12,103 nucleotides of DNA from Hypholoma sublateritium FD-334 SS-4 (Eukaryota; Basidiomycota; Agaricomycetes; Agaricales; Strophariaceae): contig KN817679.1 of NCBI GenBank assembly GCA_000827495.1, positions 11,604 to 23,706 of the forward strand. The letters run 5' to 3'. Made by a program: the position numbers and the translations under genes. Shown here piece by piece: positions 1-8,119 of this stretch. The notes beneath the pieces are model-generated. The model had not been told where the DNA came from. It saw only the letters and a list, made by a program, of their open reading frames with translations, and made no database searches. Numbering within the stretch: the stretch's first letter is position 1; each line of letters opens with the position of its first letter.

Positions 1-1
1 C

Positions 2-3000
2 GCCGTCGCCCCCGCCGCCCTACGCGCGCTTGATGGCCCGGACGCCCTCGCCGCCCTCTGGACCGGTGCGTCCCCCCTTCCCCCCCCCCCTCACCGTGTG
101 CCCGCTGACTTGGGCTAGTGTTTGCGAAGTGCAAGTCCTCCCTCGCGGATGGCGCCCGGCTCGAGAACCTCGCGTGGCGCCTCTGGGCGCGCGAGCTCGC
201 CGCGCCTGACCCGCACCCGGCGCTCCCCTCTGCGGCCTACCCTCCTTACCCCTCTGCCATGACGACGCGGGGGCCGGCGCTGCCTGATGGCGGGCATGCG
301 CACGCCGCTTATGCGTCTCCCAACTATGGACCTGCGCACGCGCAGGTTGAGGACGCCGCCACACAACGCCAACAACAACAATACCAGCATTACCAGCATT
401 ACCAACAACAATATCGACAACAAGAACAACAACCCCCGCGCCTGGAGCCGGCGTCCGCCCTCCCGTCGCCCAGCCCGAGCCCGTCGATACCACACGCCGC
501 CGTCCCCGTGGCGCTGTCGCATCTGGCGCTGGGGTACTCCTCGATAGCGGAATCACAATCGGAATCACATCCGCAATCACAATCGCACGTAGGGCCCCAG
601 CCGCTCGACTCGAAACCGGATATGCAAATGCAGTCAATACCACCGCCCCACCCCCACCCCCGCCTCCATCCACACAGTCATTGTCAGCTCCAAGTCCAAG
701 TCCAAATCCAGCTGCCCAGCACCCCGCGCACGCGCAGCTTCCGCGGGATGCGCGCGGGCGAGATCATCTGCGCGATCATGCAGCCCTCAACTTTACCACC
801 TGCGCATACCACGGATACGGCAGCGACAGATTCGTGGGCAACGGAGGCAGGAGACGCATGGGCCGCGCTGCTCCGCGCGCCGCGCAGTTTTCCGACGCCG
901 GAGAGCGAGGGCGAGAGAGAAGTGGGTCGAGCAGGGGAAAAAGAAGGGGAGGGAGAAAAAGAGGGAGCGGAGGGCGAGGATGGGGTCGCTCTCGCTGTTG
1001 CGTGGGCTGATACGTCTGCGTCTGCGGCGGGGGTGGATGGGGCTGTCGCTGCTGCGGTGGTGGCGCAGGGGTATGGTGATGAGAGAGAGGTGTGTGCTTT
1101 TTTATTTTTATTTTCTACTTCTTTGTTGGTTTTTGGGTTTGATATGGCGCGAGTGCTTTGGTTTCTCATTTCTTGTTTCCCTTTTTCGCTTTTTTTTGGT
1201 AGTTGGGAAATGGCGCGTTTTTGGATTTTTGGTGTTTCTCTTTGGTTTCTCGTTTTTCGCCTTGTGTTTTTCATTTTTCGTTTATTTTGGTGCTTCTGGG
1301 ATGGTGCGTTTTTGATGGTTGGTTTTGGTGGGTAGTCGTTGGTGGTTGCTTTTGATTTTCAGTTTGGGGTTTACGATGTTGCTTTTTTGCCGGTTTGGGG
1401 TTGTTGCATTTTCGTTTTTGGTTTGTGATTTTTGAGAGCTGCATTTCTGGTTTTTGGTCGTTGTCTGTTCGTCGCTTGGCTCAGTGGTGGATGGCCTTGG
1501 GCTGGCGTTGGGCTGCAGACGGGTTCGCGATGGGTCCGGGATAGAGATGGGCGGGCGTCGCCTTCGCGTCGGTGCTGATTCGCATTTGCCTTCACGTCGG
1601 CTGGTTTGTCTCTGTCCTTGATTTGGAGCTTGCTTGTTCGATGACTAGTCGCGCCGGTCTCGGGTTCGCGATAGGTTCGCGATGGCACTGGCGCTGGGCT
1701 CGGGTCGCTGGCAGCGTCGGGCGCTACTCAGCTTGGCGTCGCGTCAGGTACGATGCGCCTGTGGCGAACGTGCGTGCTGTAGGGCAGGGTGGGTGGGCCG
1801 CCGGCGGTGGTGTGAATATCGTGCGTAACACGTCTCTGGGACTTGCCTGCCCTGCGGCTGAGTTTATCGCGCCAGGCGCGCGTGTGTGTGGCGTCGTTGG
1901 ATCTCTGCTGCGTATGATTGGCCCCGTGGATTTCTCCTTATTTTAATTGGCCCGGCGTGCGGATGGATTTTCGTTGGGCCGGGTGTGGGATGGGTGATAG
2001 TGGTGCGATGGGCGATACGGTGCGCCGCTGATGTGTCCGAGTGGGCCACCGTTGGGCACAGAGACTCGAGCACGGGCGGCGAGGGCCGGTACCGGGATCT
2101 GCGCCGTGCATGTGCTGGTCGTGGCGTTTCGAGTTTCGAGTTTCGGGGGGTGTTTAGAGGTGGCTGGGTTGTTTTTTGGGCCTTGTTGTGTTCGCATTCC
2201 TATTTTTCTATTCACATTCGCATTCGCATCTTGTTTTCGTTCGTCTTTGCTGCGCTTCGACGGATGCTGACCTCTTCTGCGATTCAGCTCCAGCAGAACA
2301 CCCCAGGCCCGAAGGCGGCGTATCCCCCGCACCCCAGCCTCGCGCAGTTTACATACCCCGTGCAACTCGAAACCCCCGCACAGCTGGCGCAATCGGGACT
2401 TGCACAACCCGCATACCCCGCATTTACACACCCCAACCAACTGCTAAATCAACACCCCAACCACATCCTAAATCAGCTCCCAAACCACCAGCAACTCCCA
2501 CAGCAGCCACCAACCCCGCCGCCCGGCCCCCCGCTCGTCGTCGTCGTGAACCCGACGCCGAACATGTCGCCGCACCCGACGCCGCCCTCGACGCCCGTCA
2601 TGCCCGGCCTCGCCGCCGGCGCGGCGCGCGGGCAGTGGCTCATGCCGCCGGGCGTGCCGCGCCCTGGAGTGGGCTTGGGGTCGAGCTCGAGTGCAGGTTC
2701 GGGTTCGGGTTCGGGTTCAAGTACGGGTTCGGGCTCGAGTTTGAGTTCGGGCTCGCGGTCGTCGGCGGTGGGAGCAGCGGCGATGGACGGCAGCGAGCAC
2801 ATACAGCTGCAGATGCAGATGATGCACCAGCACGCGCAGCACCTCGCGCCCGCGCGGCACCTCGCGCCCGCGCAGCGCCTCCCGCCCGCGCAGCTCGCCG
2901 CGCTCCTCCCGCCCCTGACGCTGCCGCCCCCCGGCGTCGGCGCGCGCGCAGCGCCGCCGAGCGGGCTCGCGTATGCTTTTGCGCAGGCGCCTGTGCCGCC

Positions 3001-6000
3001 GCCCAACGGCACGGATGCGTACGCGTACCCGCATGTGCAAGCACACGCGCATAGCCATGCCCATGCCCATACCCACACGCACAATCATGCGCACTCGCAT
3101 ACCCACGCACACGGCCAGCAACAGCAACCGCAACAGCTGCTGGCGCTCGGCGGCGTCGGTGTAGCGCACGACAACGCGAACCGGCGCTCGATCTCGTCGA
3201 CTACGAGCACGTCGTCGCACGCGACGAGCATCAGCAGCCGCTCGACGAGGAGCAGCAGCGCGACGAGCGCGAGCCCCGCGGCGCACGGCGCGGGGCGCGA
3301 TACCGACACCGACGGCGAGAAGGAGCAGGACGCCGAGGCGTACTATGCGGCGTGGGCGGAGAAGGGCGCCGCGCGCTCCGACGACGAGGAGTCGCAGGGG
3401 ACGGCGGGGCGCGGAAGCGCCCGCGCGATCGCGATGGTCTGGCGCGCCGCAGCGCGCATTGCGGATGCGGTGCCGGACAGGGCGGTCGACGAGGAGGAGG
3501 ATGACCCGCTCTCGCCGCTGCCCACCACGACGACCTTCGAGCTCGCGCACGCGCCGCCGCCGCCGATTGTGCCCACCGCCACGGCCCCTGCGCCCGCGCC
3601 GAGCAGCAGCCGAAGCAGCAGTGCCAGTCGTCGGAAGCGCCGTAGCGCGCCGCCGCGTTCGACGTCCGACTCGGCGCAGATGCGCCTGGCGCTGTCGCTC
3701 TCGCCGCGCGCGCGCGAGGCGCTGCCGCTCGAACCCGCCGACCGCGACCAGGCGCCGGCGCCCGCCGCGCAGAACCCGCCGCTCATGCGCTCGCTCTCAG
3801 CGACGTCCGCGCGCTCGGCGCGGAGCACGGGCAGGCGCAGCGGGTTCTCCGCCGCCGCCGCCGCGGGGAAGCGCCGGAGCGTCGTCGCCCCGCTGACGGC
3901 CGTCGCGCCGCCTGCCGCCACGAATTCGAGTGCAATGCAGGACGTAATTACGGGCACGCCAATCGCGCGCCGCGGGTCGAGCACGAGCAGGAGTCAGAGC
4001 GCGGGTGGAGGAAGCAGCTTGGGGCAGAGTCGGAGTCGTAGCCGCGAGCATGGGCTGCGCCCCACGCTGGGGATGACGATCGCCGCCGCCGAAGCGGCTA
4101 CTGTCGTCCCTGCGCGCAATGGAAATGCGAATGCGAAGACCGCTGCCCTACGCGGCAAGGCTAAGTTCTCGCTCGGCCGCGCGGGCAACAGGAGGCTTGC
4201 GGTGAGGCGGAACAGCACCGGGGTGACTGCGCGGGGGAAGACGAAGCAGAAGGATGAAGAGGAGGACGAGGACGAGGAGGATGTGGACGACGCGGAGGAC
4301 GATACCCAGGACGTGACCGCAGTCGCGGAGGCGGACGCCGAGCGCGAGCGCTTTTTTGCGCAGGAGCAAGCGCACCGCGCAGCCCGCGCGGAGGAGGAGA
4401 AGCAGCGCCGGCGCGATGCGGAGCGGCAGCAGCGCCAGCTCGAGACGGCCGCAGCGCTTGACGCGCCGACGGCGGACAACGCGAGCGAGACGAGCAGCAA
4501 GCGGCCCGTGCGGTTCAACATCGGGTCGCACTTGGACGACGGGGCAGGCGGGAAGAGGGCAGGCAGTGGGTCGGACGCCAGCGGAGCGGCGCAGGCCGAC
4601 GCCGGCGCGAATGGAAAGGGGAAGGAGCGCGCGATGGACGGCGCTGACCAGCAGCCGGGCGCACAGCAGCACTATGGGCAGCAGGCACAGCAGCTGCCGC
4701 AGATACCTCCTCCCGTATACCCACAGCAGCAGGAGGCGCACGCCCCGCTCCCGAGTGCTGCTGCTCTGTCGAAGTCTCAGATGCGCCAGTTCGAGCGCTT
4801 ACACCAAGTGCGCCAGTACCACGTTAGGGCGGCACCACCACAACTACACCAAGCGCGGCCGCCCATCGCAGGGCCGTCGCGCCAGGTGCGAACAACCGAA
4901 GAAAAAACCGCCGCAGCCAGCGGCCTTGCCAGCCCCAACATCAGAAAAGGGAAACAGCGCGAGGTGACTGTTGCCGTTGCGGCGTCACCTGATGCTGTTC
5001 CCCCGAATGACGTTGGCGCAGGGGTGGACGACGCTATGCTGGCGAAGGTGAAGCAATCGCTCAACGAGCCGTTGCTTCCTACTGGGAAGACACATGTCCA
5101 AGTCATGACAGAATCGGAGTTCGAGACGACGGACGATGAGGCGGATGATGGGGAGTGGTCGAGCGCAGACCTGACAGCGGATGACGAGGAACTGGTACGT
5201 TTGATGCATTCCTGTTCTGGTCTGTTTCCTTACATATGATGTGTAGCAGGTACAGCAGCAGGCGCAGCAGGAGGCAGAGGAGGAGCAGCAGAGGGTGCTG
5301 CAGCTCCAACGCCAGCTACAACAGCTCGGGCAGCGTCAGCAACCGACGCGGCCGCCCGCCGTCCAGCGGACGCACTCGCGTCACTACCCGGCGGCGAACA
5401 ATGCTCGAGGCAAGCAGGCCATTCGCATACAGCAGCAGCAGCGTCAGGCGCAAGCCCAAGCCCTGATCGACGAAGCGGCCCAGGAAGCTCAGCGCCAGCG
5501 CGAGCTGTTCGTCAAGCTGCCCACCAAGTCGTTCCAGGACCTCGCCAANGCGCGGTCGGAAAGCGTTGGGGGGTTAACGCAGCTGCTGAACCCAAACCCT
5601 GAATTGTTCCCCGTGAACCACCCTTATAGGCGGGGCTTCAGCTCTGGAGAGATCCGCCGCGGTGGCATCTCGGCCATGTCACCCATGCAACCTTTGGCGC
5701 CGACTATTCCCAGCCAGCCACCAACACCTGCGCCGGCTCCCACTCCACCTGTGCCAGGTGCGCCAGGTGCTGGGTCAGCTGTTCCAGTCTCTGCCAGTAT
5801 TCGCCCATCTGCACACCGCCGGAAGAGCTCTGACGCTACTTCTATTTGTTCGGTCTTTTCTCCGCCGCGCCGAAGCTCTGGGCTAGCATTATCGAAGAGT
5901 GCTGTTGCGCTCCCTCTCGCCACGCACGTCCAGGTCGGCAGCACTACGATAACACACAATGCCGCGGCCCCCATTGTTAATCACGCGGCTGCGTTTCCAA

Positions 6001-6722
6001 ACCACACTCACGTCAGCGGCGGCGGTTCGGGCGCCTACAGGCCCAGAGGGCCACCGATGGGTCAGGAGATGGATCCAGAAAGCGATAGCGATGGGGGAGG
6101 TATCATGATCTCTCAGAGCATCGTGCAGGCGAGGCTCAGAGTGCTCATTCAACGCACCTCGGCTACGCGCAATCCGGAGCCCAAAGCAGCGGGTCCATCT
6201 GGCGCCCAACATCCGCCACCCCCAGCTGCCGATGACAACGATGTTAACCCGCCACCAGTTGCACCGGCCCGCCGAGTCCCCGCCGGTCTTCAACTGACGC
6301 AAATGGAGCCCGAACAGCGTCCGCCTGCCACTACACCTATCCAGGTTGGCTATCCGTACAACCTTCCGCCTCCGCCTCCGCCCTCTACTCCTCGCACGAC
6401 CCGCCGGAACATGCTCTCGACCGAAATGTCCGAAAGCCTGCGCCGAAATCTTCTGTGGCAGCGACAGACCAGCAAGCCCAACCCCGCTGCTATCCGGAGG
6501 ACGACGTGCGCCGGGGCTAGCAGACTCAATCCTCTCGGCGGAGAGCAAGTGGTCCTGCCCAGCATGGTCCAATTGCACCCGAAGGGCACCAAGCCTGAAG
6601 GCACGTCTCAAATCACGCAGAAGCCTGCTCCTGCGACCCAGCAGGAACAAGATGAGGCTCGCCAGCGCAGGATCTCGAGAAATAAAAGTTATGCAGATGA
6701 TTATCATCATACGGGATGGTAA
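2..6722 (+). CDS. AreA GATA-like (DUF1752) / DUF3295 domain protein, 5'-partial, four exons
   Basis: The proposed join is 2-65, 119-1089, 2288-5194 and 5247-6722, with the stop at 6720-6722. The 5' end is missing, and residue 1 here is the codon at 2-4. Residues 15-47 carry a DUF1752-type motif with RLENLAWRLW at 35-44. Residues 45-1270 are largely low complexity: Gln-rich near 105-130, a His-alternating tract at 598-620, RRKRR at 793-797 (possible nuclear signal), a Lys-then-acidic stretch near 997-1022, a charged helical segment near 1026-1071 and VRFNIGS at 1086-1092. Residues 1277-1721 match my memory of DUF3295 proteins, and the chain ends in RNKSYADDYHHTGW. There is no C-x2-C-x17-C-x2-C GATA finger. 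From family knowledge, such proteins are linked to fungal nitrogen or carbon regulation; a regulatory role here is inference. The codon at 5547-5549 contains an N (Lys or Asn). Exons 1-2 and 3-4 are each firm. The join across 1090-2287 is the least certain step. Confidence 0.85.
44..186 (+). other. AreA GATA-like (DUF1752/PF08550-type) domain footprint, interrupted by intron 1
   Basis: Residues 15-44 read ALAALWTVFAKCKSS, then LADGARLENLAWRLW. The L-x2-LW, KCKSSL, DG-x-RLEN and WRLW positions fit the short domain found near the N-terminus of AreA-type regulators and in other fungal nutrient regulators. The domain is complete only if 66-118 is removed, because W20-T21 lie in exon 1 and V22 is split across the junction (G at 65, TG at 119-120). 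The assignment rests on recognising the motif, not on a profile search. Confidence 0.8.
66..118 (+). other. Intron 1 (53 nt, phase 1)
   Basis: The donor is GTGCGT at 66-71, the branch site CTGAC at 105-109 and the acceptor CTAG ends at 118. A C-run (about 80-90) sits between donor and branch site. Frame 2 is open across 2-65 and continues into the exon from 119 through a split GTG (Val) codon, restoring the DUF1752 motif. The GTG at 118-120 is therefore not a start codon. Confidence 0.93.
1144..1320 (+). repeat. Degenerate minisatellite-like repeat in intron 2
   Basis: ATGGYGCG starts three T-rich segments at 1144, 1210 and 1301. CTTTGGTTTCTC occurs at 1156-1167 and 1240-1251, with TTTTTCG-like blocks following. 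The spacing is irregular (66 and 91 bp) and the units are diverged, so this is a decayed local duplication rather than a clean array. Confidence 0.45.
1522..1683 (+). repeat. Three copies of a GGTTCGCGAT decamer in intron 2
   Basis: GGTTCGCGAT occurs at 1522-1531, 1663-1672 and 1674-1683. The core TCGCGA is palindromic. The three copies lie within about 160 bp of the GC-richer half of the long intron. They could be chance repeats, relics of local duplication, or binding sites for a factor acting within the intron. Nothing else in the sequence decides between these. Confidence 0.35.
2669..2766 (+). repeat. Gly/Ser-coding hexamer repeat in exon 3
   Basis: Four tandem GGTTCG units at 2696-2718 (the last base diverges) sit in a longer degenerate stretch that encodes a run of alternating Gly and Ser. 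The hexamer keeps the reading frame, so length changes would alter only a flexible linker. It lies between the Pro-rich segment and the His/Ala-rich segment of the DUF1752/DUF3295 protein. Confidence 0.7.
2840..2893 (+). repeat. 18-bp tandem coding repeat (HLAPAR x3)
   Basis: Three in-frame 18-bp units at 2840-2857, 2858-2875 and 2876-2893 encode HLAPAR, HLAPAQ and RLPPAQ. The first two differ by a single base. This is a coding minisatellite in the disordered part of the protein and could vary in copy number between strains. Confidence 0.75.
3044..3112 (+). repeat. Alternating histidine tract, twelve H-x repeats
   Basis: CAT or CAC codons fall exactly every 6 nt from 3044 to 3110, giving His at every second residue (598-620), with Ala, Ser, Thr or Asn between. 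A Gln-rich stretch follows directly. Both His codons and several spacer residues are used, so it is not a pure DNA repeat. Such tracts can bind divalent metals or drive condensate or nuclear-speckle targeting; that role here is inference. Confidence 0.8.
5081..6467 (+). other. DUF3295-type conserved C-terminal region, interrupted by intron 3
   Basis: Conserved-looking islands in order are: HVQVMTESEFETTDDEAD (residues 1281-1298) with EWSS at 1301-1304; a Gln/Glu-rich likely coiled coil (about 1315-1400); FVKLPTKSFQDLA (1402-1414); LLNPNPELFPVNHPYRR (1427-1443); and TRRNMLSTEMSESLRRNLLW (1699-1718). I recognise this order from fungal DUF3295 proteins, where a TRR-x-ML-x-(T/N)E-(M/L)-(S/T)-ES-LR-x2-LLW motif lies near the C-terminus. 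The biochemical function of the region is not known to me. Confidence 0.72.
5195..5246 (+). other. Intron 3 (52 nt, phase 0) with tandem NAGNAG acceptor
   Basis: The donor is GTACGT at 5195-5200 and the branch site is CTTAC at 5229-5233. The acceptor reads TAGCAG at 5244-5249. Using TAG (ends 5246) inserts a Gln; using CAG (ends 5249) omits it. Both keep frame with the exon that runs to 6722. Without splicing, the upstream frame stops at 5237-5239. Splicing joins DDEEL to (Q)VQQQAQQ, inside the DUF3295-type region. Confidence 0.93.
6681..6686 (+). promoter_or_regulatory. AATAAA hexamer inside the end of the coding sequence
   Basis: An exact AATAAA lies 33 nt before the stop codon at 6720-6722, where it encodes part of RNKS. 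I saw no exact AATAAA in the first 400 nt after the stop; a TATAAATAAT stretch at about 7152-7161 is the nearest AT-rich signal. Fungal poly(A) signals are loose, so this may be coincidence, or it may favour a very short 3' end. Confidence 0.25.
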
Positions 6723-7789
6723 TCTATCGTACTGGACTCTTTGCCTTTTTTTCTTCTTCGGGGGATTTTTTGTGCTTTGTCTTCCATCCTATTCCTTTGG
6801 CAGCATCCATTACTGCACCCACACACCTGGCTTATTGTCCTCTTTTCCGGCACCTTAACAGTAAATCACATTTCTAATCTCCACCATTCGTGCGCGGCAT
6901 CGTCATAATTAGGTTTATCGATGATATCTTTGGTATTATCATTTGTCTACTTTTTGAGTTATCAATTCCTGTCGAGCGCTGCCTAAAGGGTGCATCATGT
7001 AGTCTGTCGCATTGCTTGATTTTAATGCTTGATTATGCAGCATTCCTCTCATATTCTGCCATTGTAATTCTTTCTTCGTCTCAGCTGTCTGTTGTTTACT
7101 CGCTATTGCTATCGCGCTATTCATCTTCAACACTTTCAACTTTCCATTGCTGTATAAATAATATCTTTACTGTCAATTGTTCCTTAATTATGTTACTATT
7201 GCACCCCTCTGACCTTCTCAAGTTAATGTGCCCTTACAATAATGTGAAGTACTCCTTGTATATGCTATGTATCCATTGTATACTCACTCAAGCTCAATTT
7301 AAGCTATGTCCGAATTTTACTAGACTCGAGTAACGACATTCTGATTCAGCCTAGTGCTCAGGAGGGTCAGGAGGACTACATATTACGTGCATGCTTATAC
7401 TCGCCAGGGGTATGCCATACGCCGAAGGCACCTCCGGGCCTTTTAGGAACAAAAAGATGCCAAGTTGTCTTTGAGGTACATGCTTGCCATGTTTATTTTC
7501 CTCCCACCGCGGATGTTCCCAGTTTGTTTTCTCATCTGCTCTCTTTCCCCGGGACCATGTTCATGACACAGAAACTACGCATCGTCGTAGCCTCAGGTTA
7601 CATTCCTCAAACGATTCAACAACATCGGCAGACCAGCCAGCCACGGAAGCACCCGTAGCCAGACAGAACCGGGGCAAGACGAAGAAAAGACGTGTTCAAT
7701 TTAAAACCAAATTTCAGTGTTTATTAAGATACGTATATTTATTTTTTACGCGCTAGTCAAATAGTACTATGAATTAGTTGGGAGTTCGT
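6723..7789. other. AT-richer 3' flank and intergenic stretch, no supported gene
   Basis: Composition changes right after the stop of the large gene. The first few hundred bases are probably its 3' UTR. The open frames at 6890-7333 and 7484-7756 translate to unstructured peptides I do not recognise and lack a convincing start or splice context. A small inverted repeat (GTATGcCATAC) and a CT-rich stretch occur around 7410-7450. Otherwise I see nothing assignable. Confidence 0.6.
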
Positions 7790-7911
7790 ATTTATTCCAT
7801 GTCATGGGAACGGTGCTGCACACGGTTACAAGACGCCTCAGCCAGCCTCGCGCAGACACACAGACGCAGATGAGTACTGAGTGCCTGCCTCTAAACGCTT
7901 GGAGACGGTCT

Positions 7912-8116
7912 TCAAAGTCGCGCGAGGCTTGAGCTGCAGACGGGTGGTCTGAGACGACCATGCTAGACGCAGATCAATCAGACATCAGGACGAGTGTAAA
8001 TGAAAGAGAGCAGTCGCACCTTGTACGTCCTCCACGTGCGAGTTTCTTGATAGAGCACAGAGTTCATGAAACCAACGCGCCGGGGGGGGGGGGGGCCAGT
8101 AAGGTCAATCCGGATG
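7912..8116 (-). CDS. Candidate 3' end of a small spliced minus-strand gene (weak)
   Basis: On the minus strand, a possible acceptor (CTGAC branch site, then CTTCACAG ending at 8117) precedes an open exon at 8116-8020. This is followed by an intron-like segment at 8019-7963 (GTGCGA donor, CTGAT, TCTAG; 57 nt) and an exon at 7962-7912 ending in TGA. The joined frame reads through the C14 run as Pro-rich, then RRVGFMNSVLYQETRTWRTYK, then HGRLRPPV and a short tail. AATAAA lies on the same strand at 7796-7791, about 115 nt past the stop. I could not extend it upstream to a consistent start. It could be a gene remnant or a chance arrangement; I assign no function. The frame also depends on the exact length of the homopolymer. 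Confidence 0.2.
8082..8095 (+). repeat. G14 homopolymer
   Basis: Fourteen consecutive G bases sit in otherwise mixed sequence. Runs this long are prone to slippage and sequencing error, so the count is uncertain. It falls inside the weak minus-strand coding candidate, where any change of length would shift the frame. Confidence 0.85.
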
Positions 8117-8119
8117 CTG

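Larger units (their letters stand above)
1090..2287 (+). other. Intron 2 (about 1198 nt, phase 0), exceptionally long
   Basis: The donor is GTGTGTGC at 1090. The branch site CTGAC is at 2267-2271 and the acceptor GATTCAG ends at 2287. Phase 0 on both sides joins exon 2 (ending ...GDERE) to exon 3 (starting LQQNTPGPK). Composition changes sharply at both borders: 1090 to about 1440 is dominated by T and G, while 1450-2250 is GC-richer with no protein-like frame. Fungal introns are usually 50-100 nt, so a missed micro-exon or an internal promoter is possible. I saw no micro-exon I could defend. Confidence 0.6.

Noticed and set aside
118..1335. A plus-strand open frame beginning with GTG at 118 taken as an independent gene.
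   Set aside because: The G at 118 is the last base of an intron acceptor. The frame continues a split Val codon from exon 1, and the part after 1089 reads into the T-rich intron.
1886..2287. Coding extension upstream of exon 3 in the same frame.
   Set aside because: The translation loses the Pro/Gln-rich character at 2287, and a branch site plus CAG acceptor sit exactly at that border.
2696..2718. GGTTCG repeats as an interstitial telomere-like sequence.
   Set aside because: The unit is not a known telomere repeat and it encodes an in-frame Gly-Ser linker.
2473..3984. Long antisense frames opposite exon 3 (for example 2717-3550 and 3343-3984 minus).
   Set aside because: They are shadows of GC-rich codon use on the plus strand, Arg/Ala/Gly-rich and without motifs.
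1..6722. The large gene as an AreA/Gln3-type GATA transcription factor.
   Set aside because: No four-cysteine GATA zinc finger is present in the 1805 visible residues, and the C-terminus matches the DUF3295 type instead.
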